A DNA stretch of 64,000 nucleotides from Paludibacteraceae bacterium (GTDB taxonomy: Bacteria; Bacteroidota; Bacteroidia; Bacteroidales; Paludibacteraceae): assembly GCA_024399955.1 (NCBI GenBank), contig JAKSNH010000002.1, positions 124,001 to 188,000 of the forward strand, read 5' to 3'. The notes below the pieces were generated by a model that saw only the letters and a list, made by a program, of their open reading frames with translations, was not told where the DNA came from and did not search any database. The translations under genes and the position numbers were made by a program. Below, piece after piece: positions 27,015 to 35,000 of the stretch. Position 1 is the stretch's first letter. Each line of letters starts with the position of its first letter.

Positions 27015-27569
27015 TTACAAGGATTCCTTATCTAATATCTTACAATGGACACGCCCATCTTCTGAAAAATTTACGGTTCCACTATAAATTTCCACAGAAT
27101 ATCCACCAAACGAATTTTTAGCTCGAAATTTAATACTTACTAAATAGGTTTCGGTACCAGTATTATATTTAACCCTATGGTCTATTTCATCATATGAACG
27201 AGGATCTTTGAGGTTTTGCTTAATACATTCTTCGAACCATGTTTTTGCTAATAACTGATGCGCCGTAGAATTATCATTGTAATTCTCTACTTTTGTAGAT
27301 TGTGAATGAGTTGTTGATGCCTCATTACTACCGATAAAACACATAAGAAGAATAAATCCCAATAATACAATAAAAACCCCGATAAAACAACCTTTTGAAT
27401 CAGCCTGCTTGGGGGAAGTTGTCATTGTTTTTTTCTGAGCATCCTTTTGTTTCACCACTTCTACATCTGACGCAATAAAGTCTGCTGATGGACACGCACA
27501 ATTGGGGCAATAATTAGGCAATTCTCCTGCCATTTGGTGCCCACATTTAGGGCATTTGTACAATTTCAT
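27015..27569 (-). CDS. Zinc-ribbon membrane-anchored protein of unknown function
   Basis: A 184-aa protein. Residues 1-30 hold a zinc ribbon with two CPxC knuckles (KCPKCGHQM and NYCPNCACP). A Lys/Gln-rich linker is followed by a single hydrophobic helix (FIGVFIVLLGFILLMCFIG, about residues 62-80) and a C-terminal domain of about 100 residues containing EECIKQNLKDPRSYDEID. That last pattern (LKDPxSY/F) occurs in small exported or periplasmic domains of phage- and plasmid-borne proteins. The likely topology is zinc ribbon in the cytoplasm and C-terminus outside. Lower GC than the flanking genes. No function is claimed. Confidence 0.65.
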   Translation of the reverse strand: MKLYKCPKCGHQMAGELPNYCPNCACPSADFIASDVEVVKQKDAQKKTMTTSPKQADSKGCFIGVFIVLLGFILLMCFIGSNEASTTHSQSTKVENYNDNSTAHQLLAKTWFEECIKQNLKDPRSYDEIDHRVKYNTGTETYLVSIKFRAKNSFGGYSVEIYSGTVNFSEDGRVHCKILDKESL

Positions 27570-27599
27570 ATTTATGCAATTTTAATATTATTATCAAGT

Positions 27600-28301
27600 T
27601 TAAGTTTGGGGATATATCATTTTACAAAATCCAGATTTAACAAGGTAAATTCGACTATAGTCAGAAACAAAAGAATCAGGAAGTTGATATGTACGAAAAT
27701 CAGTATTCTCTTCAAAAGCCACATTTATGGCTAACCAATACTCCGAAACATTTTTATTTTTTGGATTTTGTTTGTAAGAGACCAACTTGTTCTCTTTCTC
27801 TCTTATCCGAGATAATAGATATTTTTCATTCACTTCAATATTTTCTAAAGCGACAACTTCAGAAGTATAATTAGGAATATTGGGTGAAGGATAAAATGTG
27901 GCTTCTTCTATATATTTTGTTACATTTACTCTTTCTTTACCAGGTAAGAAACTATCAATCTCACCAAATATCTCATCTTTATGCAATTTAATATTAACCC
28001 CTGTAGGGAAATCTATGCCCAAAAACATAACAAAAATTTGATACGTGGCGCTCGTAATACCGGGTAAGTGTGTTTCACTATATTCTTTGAATAACTTATA
28101 TAAAACTTCCTGCGTCTCTTTGTTTCTTGTAACCACATATTGGGTTACTTCTAAACCAATTAGTCTTTTATCGTTCAACGTAATTTGTATATCTGGTTTA
28201 TCTCTTTCTGTAGAAATTGCATCACATGACAAACCTAATTTATTCAAAATAGGCATCACTACAAAGGATTCTTCATATTCTTGCCATTCTATATGTGTCA
28301 T
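27600..28301 (-). CDS. Hypothetical protein, possible PD-(D/E)XK-type nuclease fold
   Basis: A 233-aa, AT-rich gene product that I do not recognise by name. Near the N-terminus, RDKPDIQI (Asp37) is followed 14 residues later by GLEVTQYV (Glu51, Thr53), a spacing seen in nucleases of the PD-(D/E)XK superfamily, preceded by a helix with Glu pairs. The remainder is alternating helix and strand with no clear motif. It is 13 bp downstream of the exonuclease-BRCT gene and in the same direction, which would suit a DNA-processing pair. The nuclease idea rests on one motif only. Confidence 0.5.
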   Translation of the reverse strand: MTHIEWQEYEESFVVMPILNKLGLSCDAISTERDKPDIQITLNDKRLIGLEVTQYVVTRNKETQEVLYKLFKEYSETHLPGITSATYQIFVMFLGIDFPTGVNIKLHKDEIFGEIDSFLPGKERVNVTKYIEEATFYPSPNIPNYTSEVVALENIEVNEKYLLSRIREKENKLVSYKQNPKNKNVSEYWLAINVAFEENTDFRTYQLPDSFVSDYSRIYLVKSGFCKMIYPQT

Positions 28302-28314
28302 GGCAGTTTGTATG

Positions 28315-29241
28315 TTATAGTCTACTGATAAATTCTGTTTCGCTTAATATTTCAATTTCTTTACCATTTGCTAATATATTCATCGCTTTTTTCTGTTTCC
28401 CACTCATGCCTTCCTCTCCAACTCGTCTATAATCTTGTTGCCCAACAACGAGAACATCAGTATCATTTGTTACGCTATCGGTAGGTATTCCTCCTATTTC
28501 TGCTACCTTTCGCAACAAATCATTTCGTGTTCCATATTCACATTTTCCTGTAAAGCAAACCACCTTATTGAAGAAATAATTACCCTCATCAAACTTGGTT
28601 GGATCAACTTCAATTCCCTTAATAAAATCACGACAAGTACTTTTATTAGGCTTCTTGGTAGATAGTTGAGGAATAAATTTATTTGGAGCAAATATCCCTC
28701 GATGAAAGTTGTATTTTGTTTCTAAATCTTCGATGGAAGATTCTTCTCGTTTTAAACACTCTAAAAGCAATAAGGCGCAACCTAAGGAATCTGCATCTGC
28801 TTTATGATGCACGCCAAAGTTTATGTGTAAATAATCAAGAACAACATCTAACGAATGACTATAGCATCCCTTAATAATATATCGCGCTATTCGCAGAGAG
28901 CAAAAATAATCAAAGGTTGGGTATTCGATTCCATATTTATCCAAGGCATCTCGAAGTGCATACATATCAAAAGATGTGTTGTGCGCCACAACTATTTTAT
29001 TTTGCAAATATGGCAGAACTTCCTTCCACACTTGAGAAAAAGAAGGAGCATTTTCTGTAACCTCAGGTGTGATGCCATGAATAGCGATGTTCATACAATC
29101 ATAGTTGTTCCCATCTGGACGAATTAACCAACTTTTGGGCATCTGTGGCACACCATTAATAACTTCTGTAATCCCAATTTGGCAAATACTGCTTCGGACA
29201 CTCGTGGCAGTTTCCAAGTCTATTGCTACAAAATTTGTCAT
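28315..29241 (-). CDS. DEDD exonuclease fused to a C-terminal BRCT domain
   Basis: A 308-aa protein. Residues 1-165 are a DnaQ-type exonuclease: AIDLETATS (Asp8, Glu10), VVAHNTSFDMYALRD for Exo II and HHKADADSLGCALL for Exo III. After a linker rich in Pro, Lys and Asn, residues of about 225-308 form a BRCT domain: VVCFTGKCEYGTRNDLLRKV, GGIPTDSVTNDTDVLVVG, then GKQKKAMNIL. Such fusions are common in Bacteroidetes and Firmicutes; the BRCT part resembles that of NAD-dependent ligases. A repair or defence role is possible. It lies in the AT-rich island and is followed in the same direction by a putative nuclease gene. Confidence 0.82.
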   Translation of the reverse strand: MTNFVAIDLETATSVRSSICQIGITEVINGVPQMPKSWLIRPDGNNYDCMNIAIHGITPEVTENAPSFSQVWKEVLPYLQNKIVVAHNTSFDMYALRDALDKYGIEYPTFDYFCSLRIARYIIKGCYSHSLDVVLDYLHINFGVHHKADADSLGCALLLLECLKREESSIEDLETKYNFHRGIFAPNKFIPQLSTKKPNKSTCRDFIKGIEVDPTKFDEGNYFFNKVVCFTGKCEYGTRNDLLRKVAEIGGIPTDSVTNDTDVLVVGQQDYRRVGEEGMSGKQKKAMNILANGKEIEILSETEFISRL

Positions 29242-29407
29242 ATATAATTTAGTTCTTATTTCTTTTTATCTTTCTTCTTTAATGTATTTATCACTTGATA
29301 AGTAATATCTTCTGAGATTGTCCTATTAAATTTTATTTTTAAGATGATTTCGGGGGAGGTACCCAGCAGAAATCATAATCTCATTTTGATTGTCTATGAA
29401 TATTCCA

Positions 29408-29944
29408 CTAATACACGAATGCACGAATACTATCTGGCATTGCTATTAACATCGTATCGTTATGCGAAGGGATTAGAACATCAATCATTGGTAAGCCATG
29501 AGAGCGATTCGCCGTAAAACGAATACATCCATTCTCCTTATGTAAATGATTTAACATATATGTACTGAAATCACTTTGTGCTGCAAAATATGCGCCAGCA
29601 TCTCTTCTAGTATTGCCAATATAACCATTATTATCTTTGCTCACCCCCAGCCAAAATATTTTTCTTTTTAATTCCTTACCCGTATTGTCAAATACAAAGA
29701 TATACGAACTAACCCCATGAAAAAATAGAGCATGGTAATACGAAAAAGACCCCTTCAAACATTTCACATAAAAATTAGCTGGATTTTGATTTGAGTAACG
29801 AAACACTATTGAATCATCCACATATGCGTAGGTGATTTGAGAAATCGTTGTGTCTGCAAACCATCGTTGTGCACTTGCAGTCTTAGAAAATAATACAAGT
29901 GATGCAATAATCAACAATGATAAATTTAATCGCATTGTTTTCAT
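29408..29944 (-). CDS. Secreted protein of unknown function
   Basis: A 178-aa protein with a signal peptide (MKTMRLNLSLLIIASLVLFS, cleavage near TASAQR). The mature part is beta-rich with aromatic clusters (FYVKCLKGSFSYYHALFFHG) and ends in a stretch containing RFTANRSHGLPMIDVLIP. No family is recognised. It lies between the SHOCT-domain gene and the exonuclease-BRCT gene in the AT-rich island, with a 160-bp gap before the latter. Confidence 0.55.
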   Translation of the reverse strand: MKTMRLNLSLLIIASLVLFSKTASAQRWFADTTISQITYAYVDDSIVFRYSNQNPANFYVKCLKGSFSYYHALFFHGVSSYIFVFDNTGKELKRKIFWLGVSKDNNGYIGNTRRDAGAYFAAQSDFSTYMLNHLHKENGCIRFTANRSHGLPMIDVLIPSHNDTMLIAMPDSIRAFVY

Positions 29945-29986
29945 AAATATTGTATCTTAAAATTATGATTACTAAGTTACTCTATA

Positions 29987-30448
29987 TCAAAACTTTCCAC
30001 CTTTCAGCAAATGACTTTTATCAGTATTTCGAGAAGCAGTTACTATCATTTTGGAGTCTTCTGCAATATCAATAGTTTTTTCGTTTAACGGAACATCATT
30101 ACGCAAGATAGGCATCAATTCTGCTTTCTTTATTTCGTATTCTTCCTGAGAAATGACACCTAATTCCAACATTTTTTTTGCTCTTTGCAAATCCTCAAGT
30201 GCTTTATCTTGAGGCATTACTTTATTCTGTTCCGTTTTATTTTTTTCCTTTTCAATGACTCTCATCGCTCTTTTTATGGAGTCTTCTTGCTTATCTTGAG
30301 AATCTCCAACACAAAGGAGGATGATGAGAGAAATAAGAGGACTAATTAACATAGAAAGGCAAAACCAACCGAAGCCAGAACGTCCTTTTGAACTTGCGAT
30401 ACAAGCGACAATTATACTTAATATTAGCCAACCCAAAAATATACCCAT
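29987..30448 (-). CDS. Small membrane protein with SHOCT-like domain
   Basis: A 153-aa protein. Two hydrophobic helices at the N-terminus (about residues 3-17 and 26-47) are joined by a Gly/Ser loop. A Lys/Glu-rich coil is followed by a SHOCT-type segment, LQRAKKMLELGVISQEEYE then IKKAELM, near residues 88-112. SHOCT segments are short oligomerisation helices found in many unrelated small proteins. No function is assigned. It lies in the AT-rich island upstream of the 178-aa secreted protein gene and in the same direction. Confidence 0.65.
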   Translation of the reverse strand: MGIFLGWLILSIIVACIASSKGRSGFGWFCLSMLISPLISLIILLCVGDSQDKQEDSIKRAMRVIEKEKNKTEQNKVMPQDKALEDLQRAKKMLELGVISQEEYEIKKAELMPILRNDVPLNEKTIDIAEDSKMIVTASRNTDKSHLLKGGKF

Positions 30449-30492
30449 AAGTTTAATTATTTAATATGTTTATCAGTTATTTTTTATAGACA

Positions 30493-30520
30493 AAAAACGT
30501 GGACAAGTTCTTATCCACGC
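30493..30520 (-). terminator. Intrinsic terminator of the candidate 6S-type RNA
   Basis: On the minus strand CGTGGATAAG pairs with CTTGTCCACG (30499-30520), followed by six T residues (30493-30498). Confidence 0.75.
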
Positions 30521-30635
30521 TCTGAGGCCTTAGGATGCCCATTCCCCCGGATAAGTCTCGTCCACGCAATGCGCGAACGTTCACAGACTTATTCTTTGGG
30601 GAAATTGCTTTTTGAAAGTTCCTAAGTTTCAGAGC
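30499..30635 (-). ncRNA. Candidate 6S-type regulatory RNA (long rod-like fold)
   Basis: A non-coding stretch that folds on itself over 116 nt. Written on the minus strand, GCTCTGA (30629-30635) pairs with TCAGAGC (30520-30526); the next helix is CTTAGGA-type (30620-30626 with 30530-30536). After a large internal bubble, TTTCCCC pairs with GGGGAAT-type bases and AATAAGTCT with AGACTTAT (about 30541-30559 with 30580-30602). A terminator follows at once. A closed outer stem, a central bubble and an inner hairpin stem make up the plan of 6S RNA, which mimics an open promoter and binds RNA polymerase; a Bacteroidetes form of about this size is known (6S-Flavo). I see no consensus promoter, so processing from the DUF6169 mRNA is an alternative. 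Confidence 0.5.
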
Positions 30636-30724
30636 AGTTTCCGAATAAATTGCAAACGCTTTGTTTGTTTATATGTCATGCATCGCCTTTACGATGCCGG
30701 TTAATCATAGGCTGGGTTAGTTAT

Positions 30725-31231
30725 TTATTTGGGTTCAACTTTGTAAATCGTGTTGGCACGTTGAACAAATGCCTTGTATGAATCTAACATTTGCTCATAT
30801 TCAGGATGATCCTTTCTTAATATCATTCCCGTATAAACAATATATCCTTGGAAATTCAATTCTTCAGTCTGAAGTGTTAGTGTGTCATGCTTTGCATAAT
30901 TTTGAAACCATCGTTTATAAAGACTATCTCTAATTTCTTCTCGATGATCATGTGGGTCGCAAATATAAAGCATCACAGACGCATCCTGACGGAAGAACTC
31001 TTCTAACACACATGTAATAACTTTGAAAACATCTACATCTTTTGGTGCCATAACCTCATCTTCATTCGCGATGAAAAAGTGGTAGGCCTTATCTCGCAAG
31101 AAATAAGGGTCTTGATAAAAACCGACACGATACGTCACTCCGTTTTTTGTCACAAAACGGAAAGTCATGTCGTTCAATTGCAGAACCCAATAAGGAGATT
31201 CTCGATTAATATTATCAACAGACAATCTCAT
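30725..31231 (-). CDS. DUF6169 family protein
   Basis: A 168-aa cytoplasmic protein of a family common in Bacteroidetes but not characterised. Typical blocks are present: FRFVTKNGVTYRVGFYQDPY near the N-terminus, YHFFIANED, VFKVITCVLEEFFRQDASVM, then LYICDPHD and an MILRKDHPEYEQM segment near the end. Its start overlaps the stop of a 41-aa ORF by 4 bp (ATGA), so the pair is one translation unit under the promoter at 31386-31418. The two-gene layout resembles toxin-antitoxin operons, but neither protein shows a known toxin fold. Confidence 0.7.
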   Translation of the reverse strand: MRLSVDNINRESPYWVLQLNDMTFRFVTKNGVTYRVGFYQDPYFLRDKAYHFFIANEDEVMAPKDVDVFKVITCVLEEFFRQDASVMLYICDPHDHREEIRDSLYKRWFQNYAKHDTLTLQTEELNFQGYIVYTGMILRKDHPEYEQMLDSYKAFVQRANTIYKVEPK

Positions 31232-31353
31232 TTTATCCCCAATTCTGCTTCACGTTTATCTACGGAAGCCATCCATTCTTGTTTCAAATTCATAGTTGCC
31301 AATAATGCGGCACGAAACTCCTCATCTGAATACGTTCTAAAATCTTTTTCCAT
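31228..31353 (-). CDS. 41-aa acidic small protein coupled to DUF6169
   Basis: Starts at the ATG 31351-31353 and ends EAELGIK. It is strongly charged and predicted helical (MEKDFRTYSDEEFRAALLAT). A longer frame reaches 31461 but crosses the promoter, so the short form is the real one: the transcript begins near 31380. The stop overlaps the DUF6169 start by 4 bp. Such short partners before DUF6169 genes are something I recall from other Bacteroidetes, without a known role. Confidence 0.7.
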   Translation of the reverse strand: MEKDFRTYSDEEFRAALLATMNLKQEWMASVDKREAELGIK

Positions 31354-31384
31354 AGTTGTTATTGATATTTTTTCAGTTTTGCGC

Positions 31385-31447
31385 TGCAAAATTACAAAGA
31401 ATTTTTGAAATATGCAAGAAAAAGTGAAATTTTCTAAATAATAAATA
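31385..31447. repeat. Direct repeat, copy 1 (second copy at 31961-32024)
   Basis: About 63 bp containing the promoter of the 41-aa gene. It is nearly identical to 31961-32024, which contains the promoter of the truncated rhuM gene. The two copies are 576 bp apart and bracket the insertion-sequence relic. Confidence 0.8.
31386..31418 (-). promoter_or_regulatory. Promoter of the 41-aa/DUF6169 pair
   Basis: Minus strand CTTG (31415-31418) with CATATTT, 20-nt spacer, TAATTTTGC (31386-31394). Confidence 0.75.
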
Positions 31448-31455
31448 GGCGTAAT

Positions 31456-31683
31456 GGTCATTTAGTAGGCTAAAATCTTTGTGAAGGCGCATAAATAGAG
31501 GGGATTCAGACGTTCAAGTTTCTTGAGAGCAAAAAGGGCAAACGACTATGCTCTATTGGTCAAAAAGTAGGCTAAAATTTGTATAAGTAAATAATATTTA
31601 GTAATTTAGGAGCGTCAAGTTATTTTAAACGTCCTATGTTTACTATTAAATGCCCTTTCTGTAAATCTTCAAAGGTTAAGACA
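31456..31683 (+). mobile_element. Insertion-sequence relic (two left ends and a transposase N-terminal fragment)
   Basis: Two same-orientation copies of an end-like sequence, GGTCATTTAGTAGGCTAAAA (31456) and GGTCAAAAAGTAGGCTAAAA (31558), lie 102 bp apart. Downstream of the second, an ATG at 31636 opens MFTIKCPFCKSSKVKT, which resembles the N-terminal CPxC zinc motif of IS1-type transposases. Similarity stops at about 31683, exactly where the truncated rhuM fragment begins, so the element has lost its body and right end. The IS family is inferred from a short stretch and is uncertain. Confidence 0.45.
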
Positions 31684-31945
31684 AAATGGCATCCAGATTA
31701 TAAAACTGTGTTTGGTATTGTTTCCCATCGGAGGCAGTATATTCCAAAATGGAATGAACTGAATTTTTATCAAGTTCTCCTTCGCGAAAAATATTGTTAA
31801 GATGTTTCGATATTGCCGGCTGCTTAACTCCAAATAAGTCTGCTATTTGATTTTGTGTTAACCATACAGTATCACCTGCCAACCGAACTTCTAACTTAGT
31901 CAGTTCATTGGGTTGATAGAGTACTATTTCGTTCTGTTCGTTCAT
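31676..31945 (-). pseudogene. RhuM-family protein, truncated to its N-terminal 89 residues
   Basis: The frame from the ATG at 31943-31945 reads MNEQNEIVLYQPNELTKLEV and then the helix-turn-helix part WLTQNQIADLFGVKQPAISK with HLNNIF, the standard start of RhuM/virulence-related proteins of about 330 residues. It keeps the family sequence as far as FYNLDAILS and stops at once at 31676, where the insertion-sequence relic begins. The missing C-terminal three quarters are not found nearby. The promoter at 31962-31994 is intact, so a short HTH peptide might still be made. Confidence 0.8.
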
Positions 31946-31960
31946 ACGCTCTGTTTTGAG

Positions 31961-32024
31961 TGCAAAATTACAAAGAATTTTTGAAATATACAAATAAAAG
32001 TGGGATTTTTCTAAATAATAAATA
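31961..32024. repeat. Direct repeat, copy 2 (first copy at 31385-31447)
   Basis: 64 bp nearly identical to 31385-31447, covering the rhuM promoter and the AT-rich sequence upstream of it. Confidence 0.8.
31962..31994 (-). promoter_or_regulatory. Promoter of the truncated rhuM gene
   Basis: Minus strand TTTG (31991-31994), 20-nt spacer, TAATTTTGC (31962-31970). Confidence 0.7.
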
Positions 32025-32040
32025 ACAAAGAATAAACAAT

Positions 32041-32074
32041 AAAGCCTGTCTAACCGAATTGGTTGACAGGCTTT
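32041..32074 (-). terminator. Terminator of the giant T9SS-substrate gene
   Basis: AAAGCCTGTC and AACC pair with GGTT and GACAGGCTTT around a 5-nt loop, giving a 14-bp stem with one bulge, 19 bp after the stop codon; the minus-strand continuation is AT-rich (ATTGTTTATT). Confidence 0.75.
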
Positions 32075-32092
32075 ACTATTGTCTTCCCGACC

Positions 32093-35000
32093 TTAGAAGA
32101 TGATGATCTTCTGTGTGGTGGATTGTCCGTTCTTAGTGGCAGCCTTCAGGATATAGCAACCGCTAACAGCAGGCATGGTCACAATCTGCTCGCCTGCTAC
32201 GACAGTACCATGCTGGATGGCTTGCCCGGTCTGAGAGAAGACATCAAACTGTCCATCCTCCGTAGATTGGATGGTGACACACGGCATCTTCTTAGGAGCA
32301 GACGACGGATAAACGAGAATAGGATGAGGATACTTATCTGCTTCAGGTTTAACAATCGTGATAGGGCAGGAGGTAATGCTGTAATTCTCTCCTTCACGGG
32401 TAGCGGAGACATAGACTTGGTCTCCGGGACGTAAATCCTTGGAATAGAGATACGAATTGCCGGCATTCGTTATCCGTACTCCATTAACGTACCAATCGTA
32501 TTGACTGAATTGGTATCCGCCGTTATAGGTGGAGGACAGCAGAGCCACTACATCCGACCAGTTCTGCTCTAATAACCAGCTCGGGTAACGCACCATGAAA
32601 CTGAGGGTATCGGATTGGGAGTTGCCACATACTTGGCTCTCCAATACCATTCGTAGATAGTACATATCCGGACGAATATAATTAGCATGCTCTAAGTAAG
32701 CCGGATCCGTGCGTTTAGGCAGAGGAATCTTAGCTAACATATCTTCGCCAAACGGCTGATTATGGATATTGGTGAATCCTTCCTTCAAAGCACGACTATC
32801 AAAGAGGATGCTGTAGTTAGAAGGTTTAGCGCCATTGTAGATGAAACTGATTTGTACTTCATCATCATCGGCACATACTTCGTCTTGTACCAAGCGAGCA
32901 CTTACTATCTGCGTTGGCATCTCAACAGTGAGATTAAGCGTGTAGATAACCGAGGTGTAGCTGGCTAAGTTGAGGATGGTATCGGTATAAGTGCCGGGTT
33001 CGCTTAGAACGCGTCCGCGCCATGTATAGGTGCTACCCGAACAGATGGCAACATCGGAGGTAGGACGTTGAGTGGGCACAACATACAAGTCTAACCGGAA
33101 GGTGGAATCACAATTGTGAATGGTTGGTAATACATAGTCGTATATACCGGTCACGTTATAATCCACTCCTCGCCAGTTATACGTCTGGTAGTCTGCAATC
33201 GTAGCATTGGTGCGATCCAGATAGGATGGGAATACGGTCAGGTTGAGATGGATAATACTATCGCAACCTTCGGTGGTCTTGAGGTAGATATGATGCAATC
33301 CGCTGCGCGTAATAGGTTGATCACCCACCCACATCGTATCTCCTTGACACATCGAATCAACTACATTCCGTTCATATACGGGAGCGTTATACAATTCAAT
33401 TCGATAGATACTATCCACTAATCCGGATGACGAACGACTCTTGAACTGGTATTCACCGGCTTTGTAGAGGGTATCTCCTAAAATGAAGATGGTATCGTCT
33501 TTACATAATGGAACGCGATTCCACTGCGAGCACTTAGTGCTGACGTTCAGATTGAGTTTAACGATAGAGTCACAACCAAAGCTGGTCTTGAAGGTGTCAC
33601 AATAAACACCGGCTTGTTCGTACTCCTTGCCGTGGAAGAAGAATGGCATATCTTCCGGACAAACCAACTCGTTAAAGACGGCCATCTTGCTTTCGTGTAC
33701 AACAAGATGCAAGGTGATGATACTATCACACCCTATTTTATATTTATACGTGCCTGTGCGCGTGTACGAGACGCCATAGAAGTCGTAGGCTTCACCTTGG
33801 CAAATCTCAGCAGAATACTCTTGCTCATACGTACGTCTCCAGTTCACCACAATCTTATAAACGGAGTCGCAACCATGGTGGGTAGTCAGGCTATCGTAGT
33901 AAACACCGGGTTGAGAGATGTTCAGACCATGGATATAAGTCGTGCGATCCGGACATATATCGTGCGCCTCCTCAATGAGGTAGGTAGGATGAACGATGCA
34001 GTTGAGCATGTACACACTATCGTAACCTTGTTTAGTGAGCAGACTATCGTAGTAAACACCGGTCTCCCAAATCTGACGTCCGTGGAAGTCATACGGCAGT
34101 TCGTTTTGGCAGATGTCTATATCTTCTTGGAAGAAATACGAAGGATGTACGTGCAAGGTGAGTTCGGTGATACTATCACAACCCTCAGCGGTCTTGTCGT
34201 AGTTGAAGTATGTTCCTTCCTTATTCAGGATACGAGCCCGCTCTCCTTCACCCAAGACGTATGTCTCCTTATCGGATATGTTGACCGTCAGATAATTATA
34301 GTAAGTCTTCATGACCCGTACGGTAATCTGGAAGATAGAGTCACATCCGGCAGTAGTAGGAATGGTATCGTAGAAGACACCGCTGGTATAATACAGTTTA
34401 TTGCGATATGCGATGGTGTCGCCTTGACAGATGTCAATCGTACGTTGCTCGTAGTAGGACGCTCCCACAATCAGATGTAGGGTAGCAAAGACTTTATCCA
34501 CGAGCGACTCTTTGGCACGCGTATAATCACCGGCATCGTAGAAGGATTCACCATTCCATACATATGGCAGTTCGTAGTCGCATACATAGACTGTTGTGTC
34601 GAGGTAATAAATAGGACGAACGGTCAGGTTGAGTTGCACTGTACTATCGCATCCGAAGATAGAGGTGTAGGACTTACGATATAATCCGCTCTCTTTGAGC
34701 CACTCTCCTTCAAATAGAACAGAGTCTCCTTCGTAAATAGTGGCCTCCTGCTTGATATCAAACGTTGGAGCTATACTCAAATGGATTGTTATAATGGAGT
34801 CACAACCGGATACGGCCGACTGTAAGGTGTCGTTGTAGTTACCTCCTTCGGATACAACGCGACCATTGTAGAGCGTGTAGGTAGAGCCTTGACACAACAT
34901 AACGGTGCGCTCAGTATGAACAACCGGATAAACGATTAACTTACAACGTCTAATTAAACTATCTTGTCCTGCTACGTTGCGTAAAGTATCAACATAAATG

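Noticed and set aside
33614..34480. 288-codon open frame antisense to the giant surface gene
   Set aside because: It mirrors the repeated module sequence on the other strand; several similar antisense frames recur at the module period, so it is a by-product of the repeats.
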